Both the position numbers and the translations under genes were made by a program. 64,000 bases of DNA from Bailinhaonella thermotolerans (GTDB taxonomy: Bacteria; Actinomycetota; Actinomycetes; Streptosporangiales; Streptosporangiaceae), in the NCBI RefSeq assembly GCF_003594875.1, contig NZ_QZEY01000001.1:496001-560000 (forward strand), in the 5' to 3' direction. Positions within the stretch are counted from its first letter, which is position 1; each line of letters begins with the position of its first letter. Under the pieces are notes generated by a model, which was not told where the DNA came from, searched no databases, and saw only the letters and a program-made list of their open reading frames with translations. Of this stretch, positions 9,216 through 17,312 are shown piece by piece.

Positions 9216-10088
9216 ATGACCAAAGTCGTCGTCATCGGTGCCACCGGCAATCAGGGCGGCGCGGTCGCCGACCTGCTCCTCGAGCGCGGCCACGAGGTGG
9301 TGGCCTACGTCCGCTCGGAGGAGTCGCCGGCCGCGCGGGCGCTGCGCACCCGGGGAGCACGGCTCGCCGCCGGTGACCTGTCCGATTCCGACGCGCTCCT
9401 GCGCGCCTGCACGGGCGCCGACGCGGTCTTCGGCCTGTCGGTGCCCTTCAGTGAGGGGGGCAAGGACGCGGAGGTCGCGCAGGGGCGCCTGCTCGTCGAC
9501 ACCGCCGCCCGCCTCGACGTCCACCTGGTGTACTCCTCGGTGCGCGGCGCCGACCGGATGGTGGCCGGCAACATCGACCACGCCGACAGCAAGCAGCTCA
9601 TCGAGGCCTATCTGCGCGAGCGGCCGGTGCGGGCGACGGTGCTCGGCCCGGTGTACTTCATGGAGAACGTGCTCAGCCTCGGCTTCAGCCGGCTCGGTGA
9701 CGGCAAGCTCGTCAACCCGCTGAGCCCCGGAAAGCCGCTCGACCAGGTGAGCGTCCTGGACATCGCCGGCATGGCCGTACACGCCGTCGAGAACCCCGGC
9801 GAGTTCGTCGGCGAGCGGATCGACATCGCCTCCGACCGCGTCACCGGGCAGGAGGCGGCCCGGATCCTGAGCGACGTGCTCGGGCGGGAGATCCCCTACC
9901 AGCAGATGCCGATGGACATGGTGCGGCGGTGGGCCGGCGAGGAGGTGGCCGCGATGTTCGAGAACTTCGAGAACAACACCGACTTCCTCGACATCGAGGC
10001 CCTGCACGCCAAGTACCCCGCCGTCCGCTGGCACAGCTACGCCGAGTGGGCCAAGACGGTGGACTGGGACAAGGTCCTCGCGAGCTGA
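9216..10088 (+). CDS. NmrA-like NAD(P)-binding oxidoreductase
   Basis: A 290-aa atypical short-chain dehydrogenase of the NmrA/HSCARG/quinone-reductase-2 type. The Rossmann nucleotide motif is at the N-terminus (VVVIGATGNQGGAV, residues 4-17). Later segments include YSSVRGAD in the active-site region and the substrate-domain pattern VLGPVYFMENVL, typical of the NmrA group. The catalytic YxxxK of classical SDRs is not obvious, so it could be a redox sensor or an NADPH-quinone reductase. The start at 9216 has GGAG upstream. It stands alone, behind a MerR-like promoter candidate, which suggests induction by redox or electrophile stress. Confidence 0.85.
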   Translation: MTKVVVIGATGNQGGAVADLLLERGHEVVAYVRSEESPAARALRTRGARLAAGDLSDSDALLRACTGADAVFGLSVPFSEGGKDAEVAQGRLLVDTAARLDVHLVYSSVRGADRMVAGNIDHADSKQLIEAYLRERPVRATVLGPVYFMENVLSLGFSRLGDGKLVNPLSPGKPLDQVSVLDIAGMAVHAVENPGEFVGERIDIASDRVTGQEAARILSDVLGREIPYQQMPMDMVRRWAGEEVAAMFENFENNTDFLDIEALHAKYPAVRWHSYAEWAKTVDWDKVLAS

Positions 10089-10102
10089 CCAGCCGGAATG
10101 GA

Positions 10103-10153
10103 GCGGGGCATGGCCCCGCAGGTGAGGACGGGTTCCGCCGCCCCCACGCGGAA
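10103..10153 (+). terminator. Candidate terminator after the NmrA-like gene
   Basis: Two hairpins: GCGGGGC/GCCCCGC with a 3-base loop (10103-10119), then TTCCGC/GCGGAA (10133-10153). There is no T-run, as is usual for actinobacterial terminators. They lie 15-65 bp past the stop at 10088 and before the convergent SUKH-like gene. Confidence 0.5.
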
Positions 10154-10270
10154 TCCGCCCCTCTCCCCCTGAGCACCGGCGCCCAGCCCTCCTATGACCA
10201 GGGCGAGGTCACGCGGGAGCGTCTACCGGCGGTCCCGGTCAGCGGTCGCGCCGGGGCCGGCGGGGGTGGG

Positions 10271-10978
10271 TCATCCGTTGATCCAGCCGCCGGGAAGGGC
10301 GGTGCGGAGGGTGTCCAGGGCGGGCTCGGTGCGGGCTCGGGCCCACAGGCAGCCTTCCGACACCCGGATGAGGAGGTCGGGCGAGGCGAACCAGTGATCC
10401 TCGTCGGTGGCTCCGGGGTTGCGGGGGAACGGCAGGGCGTGGTGGTGCTCCCGCAGGAACGGCAGGAAGCCGTCCTCGAGCTCGCAGAAGTCGCTGAGGT
10501 GCTCGGGGGCGTGGAGGCATTCCCACAGGATCATCTCGACGCAGGTGAGCGACACGCTGCCGAACCAGGGCTCCCAGCGTTCGGCGGCCTGGTCCGCCAG
10601 GTCCGGGCGGACGACGACGGGAGGGTCCGCCCGCGCCAGGTCGGCGAGGAGGACGCCCCAGGACATGGCCCCCTGGTTCTCCCAGCGGAAGACCAGGGCC
10701 TCCTCGTCCCGGTCGATCCCGATCCGGTCCGGGGCGAGCAGCCTGTCGTGGTTGCTCGTCAGGTCCTGGCGGCGGCCGAACAGGGCGTACGCCTCGCGCA
10801 GGGCCTCCGGGAGGCGTACCCCGAGGCGGGACTCCGCGGCGGACAGCTCGCGCTCGCCGTACCCGTCGCCCTCCTGGAGGGGGGTGACCCAGGTCTCGGC
10901 GAAGCCGCGGATGAAGTCCCAGGCGCCGGAACGGGACGCGACGGCCGGGGGCAGCGCCCGTTCGATGTCGAAGGCCAT
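10271..10978 (-). CDS. SMI1/KNR4 (SUKH) family-like protein
   Basis: About 235 aa. The start at 10978 (MAFDIERAL) is preferred over one 8 codons upstream. The segment YGERELSAAESRLGVRLPEALREAYALFGR (residues about 39-68) is the SMI1/KNR4 signature: an acidic or polar lead, then AE..LG..LP..lr..Y...G. Downstream are Trp-rich strands (FRWENQGAMSWGVLL) also found in this superfamily. SUKH proteins often act as immunity proteins for contact-dependent or polymorphic toxins, but many are stand-alone and no toxin gene is adjacent. It is transcribed towards the NmrA-like gene. Function not assigned. Confidence 0.7.
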   Translation of the reverse strand: MAFDIERALPPAVASRSGAWDFIRGFAETWVTPLQEGDGYGERELSAAESRLGVRLPEALREAYALFGRRQDLTSNHDRLLAPDRIGIDRDEEALVFRWENQGAMSWGVLLADLARADPPVVVRPDLADQAAERWEPWFGSVSLTCVEMILWECLHAPEHLSDFCELEDGFLPFLREHHHALPFPRNPGATDEDHWFASPDLLIRVSEGCLWARARTEPALDTLRTALPGGWING

Positions 10979-11066
10979 GCGGCAGAAGCTACCGGTGATC
11001 ACATACGGCCATCAACGGCCAGACCGCCGCCCGGCCGGCTGATAGGAGCGCAGGGGATTCCGGGGC

Positions 11067-11564
11067 CTACTTCTCCTCAAGGGTGGCCAGGTGGGCCGTG
11101 ACGTCGTCGGCGAACCGGGCCAGCAGGCGGCCGAGGTCGGCGCGGTCCGGGCCGGACCAGTGGGCGATGGCGCCGGTGAACCAGCCGATGAGCGTGCGCG
11201 CGTAACGGTCGGCGGCGGCCCGGCCCTCGTCGGTCGGCTCGATGAAGCTGACCCGGCGGTCGTTCGGATCCCCGATGCGGCGTACCAGGCCGCGGCGCTC
11301 CAGTAGCTGGACCTGCCGCGTGACGTGCGGCTGCACGAGCTGCATCTGCTCGGCGATCTCGCTGATCCGCAGCGGCCTTCCGGCCAGATGTACCGAGATC
11401 AGGACGGAGAAGGCGGGCCGATCCACCTCGACCTGGGCGGACTTCATGGCGTGCTCGGTCAGGCGGCCGCGGCTGAGGGCGTTGCTCAACTGGGCGAGGC
11501 GGGGCATGACGGCGAGCACCTGTTCGTCAGTCCCGCCCTCGGGATCCCGGGGTCCGGTGGTCAT
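11067..11564 (-). CDS. MarR family transcriptional regulator
   Basis: 165 aa from the ATG at 11564, which has GGAGATGTG directly upstream. The winged helix-turn-helix is central: LRISEIAEQMQLVQPHVTRQVQLLERRGLVRR, followed by the wing DPNDRRVSFIEPTDEG, a textbook MarR pattern. It is divergent from the flavin monooxygenase gene at 11698, and two matching operator-like repeats lie in the 133-bp gap. It probably represses both itself and the monooxygenase until a small aromatic or antibiotic-like ligand binds. Family known; ligand inferred only in kind. Confidence 0.92.
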   Translation of the reverse strand: MTTGPRDPEGGTDEQVLAVMPRLAQLSNALSRGRLTEHAMKSAQVEVDRPAFSVLISVHLAGRPLRISEIAEQMQLVQPHVTRQVQLLERRGLVRRIGDPNDRRVSFIEPTDEGRAAADRYARTLIGWFTGAIAHWSGPDRADLGRLLARFADDVTAHLATLEEK

Positions 11565-11579
11565 CACATCTCCAGTTGC

Positions 11580-11596
11580 ATACTTAAAGCATGTAT
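11580..11596. promoter_or_regulatory. MarR operator candidate 1
   Basis: An imperfect palindrome, ATAC-ttaaagcat-GTAT, in the divergent gap next to the MarR start. A near-identical copy lies 69 bp away (site 2). Confidence 0.55.
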
Positions 11597-11647
11597 CTAT
11601 ATGGTGGTCCATGACGGCGGCCATCGCCGTACCGCACCCTCCATAAG

Positions 11648-11666
11648 GATACCTAAAGCATGCATC
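11648..11666. promoter_or_regulatory. MarR operator candidate 2
   Basis: GATACCTAAAGCATGCATC, matching site 1 at 14 of 17 core positions (shared ATAC-TAAAGCATG-AT). It lies 32 bp upstream of the monooxygenase ATG, a good repressor position. Confidence 0.55.
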
Positions 11667-11697
11667 CTTTTGCTGCTCCGACCAGGAAGGACTCCTG

Positions 11698-12903
11698 ATG
11701 AAGCGACCCGCCCACCGGAAGATCCTCATCTCCGGCGCCAGCATCGCCGGGCCGGCCCTCGCCTACTGGCTGGACCGATACGGCTTCGAGGTCACCATCG
11801 TGGAGAAGGCCGCCCACCTGCGCGGGGGAGGATACGCCATCGACATCCGCGGCACCGCCCGCGACGTCGTCGAACGCATGGGCCTGCTGCCGCGGCTCCG
11901 GCGCCTGCACGTGGACACCCGCCAGATCACCTTCCTCGACCCCGACGGCGCCATCCTGACCAGCCTGCGCCCGGAGGCCGTCACCGGCGGGGCCGAGGGC
12001 CTGGACCTCGAGGTACGCCGGGGCGATCTGGCCGACTGCCTGTACGGCCTGGTCGAGAACAAGGCCGAGTTCCTGTTCAACGACTCCATCGCGGCGCTGG
12101 ACGACCGCGGCGATCGGGTGGAGGTCACCTTCGACAGCGGCGCCAGGCGGACCTTCGACCTGGTGATCGGCGCCGACGGGCTGCACTCCAACACCCGCGG
12201 CCTGGCCTTCGGCCCCGAAGAGCGCTACCACCGCTACCTCGGCTTCTGCTTCGCGGGCTTCACCCTGCCCAACGACCTCGGGCTCCAGCGCGAGGGGGTG
12301 CAGTGGAACGTTCCCGGCAGGGCCGCCGCCCTCTACGCGCACGATCCCGGCGAACCGGTGCACGGTTTCCTGATCTTCGCGCGGGACGAGCCGCCCTTCA
12401 CGGCCTTCCGCACCCCGCGGGCGCAGCGCGACCTGGTGGCCGCGACGTTCCCGGACACGGTGTGGGAGATCCCCCGGATGGTGGCCGCGATGCGCGCGGC
12501 CGACGACCTGTTCTTCGACGTCGTCAGCCAGATCCACATGCCCGCCTGGTCCACCGGACGTGTCGCGCTCGTCGGCGACGCCGCCCACGCCACGTCGTTC
12601 ATGTCCGGCCAGGGGTCGAGCGTCTCCTTGGCCTCCGCCTACGTCCTGGCCGGCGAACTGGCCACCCACGACGACCACGTCGCCGCCTTCACCGCGTACG
12701 AGAAGACCGTCCGGCGCTTCGCGGAGCAGAACCAGGCCCTGGCCACCGAGGGCGGCGGCGTGGTCGCCCCGCGCACCCGGCACCACCTCGACGCGCGCAA
12801 CGCGATGCTGCGCACCCAGACGGCGCTCCCTTCCGGCGCCGAGGGCCGGGCCGCCAACACGGCCCTGGCCCTGCCCGACTACGAGCACGCGCTCGCCCGC
12901 TGA
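11698..12903 (+). CDS. FAD-dependent aromatic monooxygenase (PHBH/TetX-like)
   Basis: A 401-aa group A flavoprotein monooxygenase. The FAD-binding Rossmann motif is at residues 9-22 (LISGASIAGPALAY, a variant of GxGxxG). The DG motif is VIGADGLHSNTR and the GD motif VALVGDAAHATSFMSGQGSS, in the right order and spacing. It would hydroxylate an aromatic or polyketide-like substrate using NAD(P)H and O2; TetX-type antibiotic inactivation is one possibility. The start at 11698 follows CAGGAAGGA. It is divergently paired with a MarR regulator and a repeated operator, so it is probably inducible. Confidence 0.9.
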   Translation: MKRPAHRKILISGASIAGPALAYWLDRYGFEVTIVEKAAHLRGGGYAIDIRGTARDVVERMGLLPRLRRLHVDTRQITFLDPDGAILTSLRPEAVTGGAEGLDLEVRRGDLADCLYGLVENKAEFLFNDSIAALDDRGDRVEVTFDSGARRTFDLVIGADGLHSNTRGLAFGPEERYHRYLGFCFAGFTLPNDLGLQREGVQWNVPGRAAALYAHDPGEPVHGFLIFARDEPPFTAFRTPRAQRDLVAATFPDTVWEIPRMVAAMRAADDLFFDVVSQIHMPAWSTGRVALVGDAAHATSFMSGQGSSVSLASAYVLAGELATHDDHVAAFTAYEKTVRRFAEQNQALATEGGGVVAPRTRHHLDARNAMLRTQTALPSGAEGRAANTALALPDYEHALAR

Positions 12904-12949
12904 CCACGGCCCCGCCGCCGATGTCGTCACCTGGGCGCTCGGGTGGGGC

Positions 12950-13424
12950 TCAAGGCCGGCTACGGGGCCTCGCCGCGTCAAAGCCGTTGATCAGGGCGTC
13001 GATGGTGACGTCGAAGCGCTCTTGATGGTCCTGCGGGGTCCCGAGCCCGGCGTGGAGCGCCTCGGCCAGGTTGGGGAACAGGGCCGGATCGACCTGGGGC
13101 TGGGGCTGGGGAGTGGCGCCGGGCGGGTCGGTCTCGGCCAGGCAGTGGCCGACGGTGAACATCGCGATCGCGTTGAGCAGGTGCATGGCCGTTCGGAGCT
13201 CGAACCCCGCCGAGCGCAGGGCGGCGGCGCCGGTTTCGAGCATGCGCAGGGCGTCGGGCGTGGTCACGGGCCGGGTGGCGGCCAGCGGCAGGAGGCCGGG
13301 GTGGCGCAGCAACTCGCGCCGGTATCCGCCGGCGAACTCGCGCAGTAGCCGTCGCCAGTCGCCGTCGATCTGGAGCGTGAAGGCGCGGGCGAGCACGCGC
13401 TCGACCAGGCCGTCGAGGATGAGG
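12950..13424 (-). pseudogene. TetR family regulator, C-terminal domain only
   Basis: The minus strand codes for the ligand-binding C-terminal half of a TetR_C_1-type regulator: ILDGLVERVLARAF, then DWRRLLREFAGGYRRELLRHPG, and ALRSAGFELRTAMHLLNAIA. The N-terminal helix-turn-helix is absent. Homology ends abruptly near 13415-13425, where the 5'-truncated snoaL-like gene begins on the other strand. One deletion appears to have removed the divergent promoter and both 5' ends. A chimeric reading frame continues past the junction but would not bind DNA. Confidence 0.72.
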
Positions 13425-13438
13425 ACCTGGCCCACTAC

Positions 13439-13783
13439 ATGGCCGCCGACGTGATCGATCACAACAAGATCATTCATGGTGAGCCCGACGAGCCGGGCGC
13501 CGCCTTCGAGGGCATCCGCGGGCAACCGGCCGCGTTCGATCCGCTGCACATGCGGGTGGAGGAGCTGATCGGCGAGGGTGACCGGGTGGTGGCCCGCCTG
13601 ACCATGACCGGCACCCACACCGGCGCCCACCCCCGCATGCCCGTGCCCACCGGCCGCGGCTTCGAGGTCGAGGCCGTCTTCATCTTCACCCTCGCCGATG
13701 AGAAGATCACCGAGATTCGCGGGGTCAGCGATCGTCTCGGGATGTTCCTCCAGCTCGGCTGGGACTGGCCGCAGATCGACTGA
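13439..13783 (+). pseudogene. SnoaL-like ester cyclase, 5'-truncated
   Basis: 114 aa from the first in-frame ATG; SnoaL-like polyketide-cyclase family proteins usually have 130-150. The core is intact (VIDHNKIIHGEPDEPG, then RMPVPTGRGFEVEAVFIFTLADEKITEI), but the N-terminal helices are missing. No ribosome site precedes the ATG, because the sequence upstream is the inside of the truncated tetR gene. Some homology-like residues (EDLAHY) precede the ATG. It may be an expressed stub, but a dead fragment is more likely. Confidence 0.65.
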
Positions 13784-13836
13784 GCGTCCCCGTCCCGCAT
13801 CGCCGTGGCCACCAGTGATCACCGGAAAGGGCGTCG

Positions 13837-14685
13837 ATGACCCACCTGGCCAGTTGTCCGCTCAGGTCGCGGGAGACTCCGATGCCGGTGCTTTCGTCGA
13901 CTCGCCGCTCCCCCACGGACGGGGCCGCGGTGTGGTTGTGGCCGGGGCGGGCGCTGTACGCCGGGCCGTCCCTGCGGCTGGGGCCGCACTCCGGCGCGGT
14001 CGCGTGCCTGGCCGTGGGCGTGGACGCGCCCTTCACCGTCCAGCCGGCGGCCGGGGGCGGGGCGCGGGCGCGCACCGCGCTCATCGCCCCTCGGGTACGC
14101 CACCGGCTCACGGCGTACGGCGACCGCATGGTGTTCCTCTACCTCGACCCCGGTTCGGCCGACGACCGGGCCTGCCGTACCCGGTTCCGGGGCGGCGAGG
14201 AGACGGTCCTGACCGGGCACCGGCACGAGGAGGACCTGCTCGGCGGGGCGGCGGAGTTGTCCTCGCGCACTCCCCTCCCGCGGGTCGCCTCCTGGGTCGC
14301 CCGGGCCACCGGCCACGCCGGGACGCGGCACGCCGAACCGCGGATCATGGCCGCGACCCGGCGGCTCCTCGACGCCGACCGGCCGCTGCCCGCCGCGCCG
14401 CTGGCGGCCGAGCTGGGCCTGTCGCAGTCCCGCTTCCTGCGGCTGTTCAGGGACGGCACGGGCACGTCGTACCGGCGCTTCCGGCTGTGGGCCCAGATGC
14501 ACCGGGCCGCGCGGGCGCTGGCGGCCGGTCACAACCTCACCCGGGCGGCGGCCGAGGGCCACTTCGCCAGCCCGTCCCACCTGAGCACCGCGTTCCACGC
14601 GATGTTCGGCCTCACCCCCAGCGCCCTGCTCTCCCAGGACCTGACGATCATCTGCCTGGACCCGACGCCACGGGCCCTCACGTGA
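13837..14685 (+). CDS. AraC family transcriptional regulator
   Basis: 282 aa. The C-terminal AraC/XylS DNA-binding domain spans about residues 170-270, with two helix-turn-helices: LAAELGLSQSRFLRLFRDGTGTSYRRF and the second around AAEGHFASPSHLSTAFHAMFGLTP. The N-terminal half is a cupin-like sensor (RLGPHSGAVACLAVG). An alternative ATG at 13882 has GGGAG in front and may be the real start; 13837 has GGAAAGG. The 3' end overlaps the convergent DUF4345-like gene by 8 bp. No obvious divergent target; it may control the SGNH hydrolase or the membrane protein. Confidence 0.87.
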   Translation: MTHLASCPLRSRETPMPVLSSTRRSPTDGAAVWLWPGRALYAGPSLRLGPHSGAVACLAVGVDAPFTVQPAAGGGARARTALIAPRVRHRLTAYGDRMVFLYLDPGSADDRACRTRFRGGEETVLTGHRHEEDLLGGAAELSSRTPLPRVASWVARATGHAGTRHAEPRIMAATRRLLDADRPLPAAPLAAELGLSQSRFLRLFRDGTGTSYRRFRLWAQMHRAARALAAGHNLTRAAAEGHFASPSHLSTAFHAMFGLTPSALLSQDLTIICLDPTPRALT

Positions 14686-15052
14686 GCCCGGCGAGCAACG
14701 CGGCCCCGGCGGCGAGCTCGACCCAGAAGTAGCACCAGACGGGGTAGAAGGCCGCGGGCCGTTCGACCGCCCGCCCCACGAGCCGCCCGAAGGCCATGCC
14801 CAGCAGCGCCACGGCGACGGTGACGACCACCCCCGTGCGCGTCCCGCCCGCGCCGGCGAGCGCCGTCAGCAGCAGCCCGCCGACGGCGACGCCGAAGCCG
14901 CCGTACACCGCCCGGACCTCGCTGCGCGCCTCCGCCGAACCGGCGGCCATCCCGAACGGCCTGATCAGCGCGGCGGGCGCGACCAGCCCGAACACGCCCA
15001 TCCCGAGAAAGAAGACCGCCACCACGACGATCACCACAGCCTGCACGACCAC
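14678..15052 (-). CDS. DUF4345-like integral membrane protein
   Basis: About 124 aa, using the GTG at 15052 five bases after GGAG. Four hydrophobic segments are seen: VVVQAVVIVVVAVFFLGMGV, AVYGGFGVAVGGLLLTALAG, TGVVVTVAVALLGMAF and the C-terminal VWCYFWVELAAGAALLAG. The motif RPFG...EVRAVYGG between helices 1 and 2 is characteristic of DUF4345-type small membrane proteins, which have no established biochemical role. An upstream in-frame ATG at 15118 would add a Cys/Trp-rich tail and looks less likely. Confidence 0.72.
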   Translation of the reverse strand: MVVQAVVIVVVAVFFLGMGVFGLVAPAALIRPFGMAAGSAEARSEVRAVYGGFGVAVGGLLLTALAGAGGTRTGVVVTVAVALLGMAFGRLVGRAVERPAAFYPVWCYFWVELAAGAALLAGLT

Positions 15053-15284
15053 CCCCGGCTCCGACGAAAGCGAACAAGGCGCCCAGCATGCCCACGACGC
15101 CTCGCACACCGCTTCCACGAACCTGCCGCCCCCGCCGCGCCACCCCTGGCCCCTCCCCCTCGACCGCCACGGCTACGGCACCGCCCTGCGCGAGGCGGCG
15201 CGGGCCGACCGGATGCCTGGGCCCTCGACGCCCTCGACGCCTTGCTGCGCGGACGATCCGCCCGCTGACACACGAAAGACCCTC

Positions 15285-16463
15285 ATGTCTCCCAACTGGA
15301 TCACCACGCCCATCACCGCCGGCCTGCTGCGCGGCGCCCTCGACCTGGAGCGCACCGAGCGCGGCCTGCTGCCGCACCGGCTGCCCGCCTGGGCCCGCGC
15401 CCAGTGCGACGACCCGCAGCTCGCCAAGGCCGAGTCCCAGCCCTCCGGCGTACGGCTGGCCTTCCGCACCGGCGCCACCGCCGTCGAGCTGGACGCCCTG
15501 CCCACCAAGCGCGTCTACCCGGGCGCGCCGCCGCGCCCGGACGGCGTGTACGACCTGCTGGTCGACGGCCGCCTCACCGCCCAGGCCCGCGCGGAGGGCG
15601 GCGACACCCTCACCATCGACCTCGCCACCGGCGCGGCCACCCACCGTCCGGGACCCGCCGGCACCCTGCGCTTCACCGGCCTGCCGGACCGCGACAAGGT
15701 CGTCGAGATCTGGCTCCCGCACGACGAGACCACCCGGCTCCTCGCCCTGCGCACCGACGCCCCCGTCGAGCCCCTCCCGGACGAGGGCCGCCGGCTCTGG
15801 GTGCACCACGGCAGCTCGATCAGCCACGGCTCCGACGCCGCGAGCCCGTCCACCACCTGGCCCGCCCGCGCGGCCCTGCTCGGCGGGGTGGACCTGACCA
15901 ACCTCGGGCTGGGCGGCAGCGCCCTGCTGGACCCGTTCGTCGCCCGGACCATCCGCGACACCCCCGCCGACCTGATCAGCCTCAAGATCGGGATCAACCT
16001 GGTCAACACCGACCTGATGCGGCTGCGCGCCTTCGCCCCCGCCGTACACGGGTTCCTCGACACCATCCGCGACGGGCATCCCGAAACGCCGCTGCTGGTC
16101 GTCTCCCCCATCCACTGCCCCATCCACGAGGACACCCCCGGGCCCGCCGCCTTCGACCTCGACGCCCTGCGGGCCGGTGAGATGCGGTTCCGCGCCACCG
16201 GCGACCCCGCCGAGCGCGCCGCCGGCAGGCTCACCCTCACCGTGATCAGGGACGAGCTGTCGCGCGTGGTACGGCAGCGCGCGGCCGGCGACCCGAACCT
16301 GCACCACCTCGACGGCCGCGACCTGTACGGCGAGCGGGACCACGCCGAGCTCCCGCTCCCCGACAACCTCCACCCCGACGCGGCCACCCACCTGCGCATC
16401 GGCGAACGCTTCGCCGCGCTCGCCTTCGGCCAGGGCGGCCCCTTCCACGCCGGGCGTCCCTGA
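15285..16463 (+). CDS. SGNH/GDSL-type hydrolase
   Basis: About 392 aa. An N-terminal beta-rich domain (residues 1-165, carbohydrate-module-like) is followed by an SGNH hydrolase domain. Block I is VHHGSSISHG, with Ser in the GxS position but GSS instead of GDS. Block II is LTNLGLGGSALLDP (Gly), block III LISLKIGINLVN (Asn), and block V DNLHPD (Asp, His). The catalytic set is therefore complete. Likely an esterase or O-deacetylase on a carbohydrate or lipid; the substrate is unknown. No signal peptide is evident. The start at 15285 lacks a strong ribosome site; the 166 bp upstream stay open in frame but are not conserved-looking. Confidence 0.83.
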   Translation: MSPNWITTPITAGLLRGALDLERTERGLLPHRLPAWARAQCDDPQLAKAESQPSGVRLAFRTGATAVELDALPTKRVYPGAPPRPDGVYDLLVDGRLTAQARAEGGDTLTIDLATGAATHRPGPAGTLRFTGLPDRDKVVEIWLPHDETTRLLALRTDAPVEPLPDEGRRLWVHHGSSISHGSDAASPSTTWPARAALLGGVDLTNLGLGGSALLDPFVARTIRDTPADLISLKIGINLVNTDLMRLRAFAPAVHGFLDTIRDGHPETPLLVVSPIHCPIHEDTPGPAAFDLDALRAGEMRFRATGDPAERAAGRLTLTVIRDELSRVVRQRAAGDPNLHHLDGRDLYGERDHAELPLPDNLHPDAATHLRIGERFAALAFGQGGPFHAGRP

Positions 16464-16484
16464 CGTCCGGCGGGCGGGCGCGGG

Positions 16485-17003
16485 TCAGAGCCCGATCTCC
16501 AGGGTTCCGACGCCGAAGAGCTGCGAGACGCCACTGCCGGAGCAGGCCGTGGGGTCGGGTGCGGGCACGGTGATGAACTCCTTGGCGTTGTCGCCGCCGA
16601 AGACCCCGCCCGGGTTGATCGACCCGACGGCGAGGTAGACGATGTTGCCGTTGAGGCGGGTGGAGTTCCAGTTGTAGGAGAAGACGCTGGACCCGCCGCT
16701 GGTCCACACGAAGGTGCGCGTGGCGCTTCCCGGGTAGAGCAGGCTCGTACACGTCGCCCCCACCACGGTCCCGCTCTCGGTGTAGCTGCCGGAGGAGTAG
16801 GCCGTGCTGGTGCAGTCGCTGAGCCGGCCCGTGGCGGTGAAGCTCAGGGTGCGCGGCGTGTTCGTCAACGGCGGATCCCAGGTCAGCACGACGTTGTCGA
16901 CGCAGACCTGATCGGGAACCAGCGCGTGCGCGTCGTCCCGCGGCGCGGCCAGCAGGGCGGCGGCGAGAACCGGGACAGCGGCGAGCGACGAGATCCTTTT
17001 CAT
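16485..17003 (-). CDS. Secreted protein of unknown function
   Basis: 172 aa with a Sec signal (MKRISSLAAVPVLAAALLAA) and a probable cleavage around DAHA. The mature part is Ser/Thr/Gly-rich and beta-type, with four Cys (VCVDN, SDCTS, ATCTS, TACSG) that could form two disulfides. This is an extracellular beta-sandwich-like pattern seen in many small actinobacterial secreted proteins. No catalytic motif is recognised. GAAGGGACGAC precedes the ATG. It converges on the SGNH hydrolase with only 21 bp between the stops. Confidence 0.75.
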   Translation of the reverse strand: MKRISSLAAVPVLAAALLAAPRDDAHALVPDQVCVDNVVLTWDPPLTNTPRTLSFTATGRLSDCTSTAYSSGSYTESGTVVGATCTSLLYPGSATRTFVWTSGGSSVFSYNWNSTRLNGNIVYLAVGSINPGGVFGGDNAKEFITVPAPDPTACSGSGVSQLFGVGTLEIGL

Positions 17004-17312
17004 GTCGTCCCTTCGCGGACGTCAGGCGCTCACGCCCCGTGACGTCCTGGAATTGACCGTATGCGCAGTGTTCTCCCAACCGCGCTTCCCGCCAAGGGGG
17101 GTCTCGGCGAGAAGACCCTCCCCTGCGCGAGAGCCTGCCGCCCCCTCTCGCGCCGCGGCACAGCACGACACCCCGCGCCCACGGGCACTCACCCGGAGGC
17201 ACGCGCCGGCGGGCTCGCCCTGGCGCGCCCGCCGAGCGACCGGACTACCGGATCTTCAGCGTCGTGTACGGCCTGAACGCCCTTCCGGTGACCTGGTGAC
17301 GGGCCGGATCGC
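17004..17312. other. Intergenic region with a hairpin
   Basis: A 309-bp gap upstream of the secreted-protein gene and downstream of the ArsR-like gene. No gene recognised. A hairpin lies at 17095-17124 (AGGGGGGTCT against AGACCCTCCCCT, one bulge, loop of about 8). It could end ArsR-gene transcription or form part of the leader of the secreted-protein mRNA. Confidence 0.4.

Noticed and set aside
10271-10978. SUKH-like protein as immunity partner of a polymorphic toxin
   Set aside because: No toxin, secretion or repeat-rich gene is adjacent; the neighbours are unrelated single genes.
14529-16448. Long minus-strand frame over the SGNH hydrolase and DUF4345-like genes
   Set aside because: Gly/Val/Ala-rich with no family resemblance; the plus-strand gene has complete SGNH blocks.
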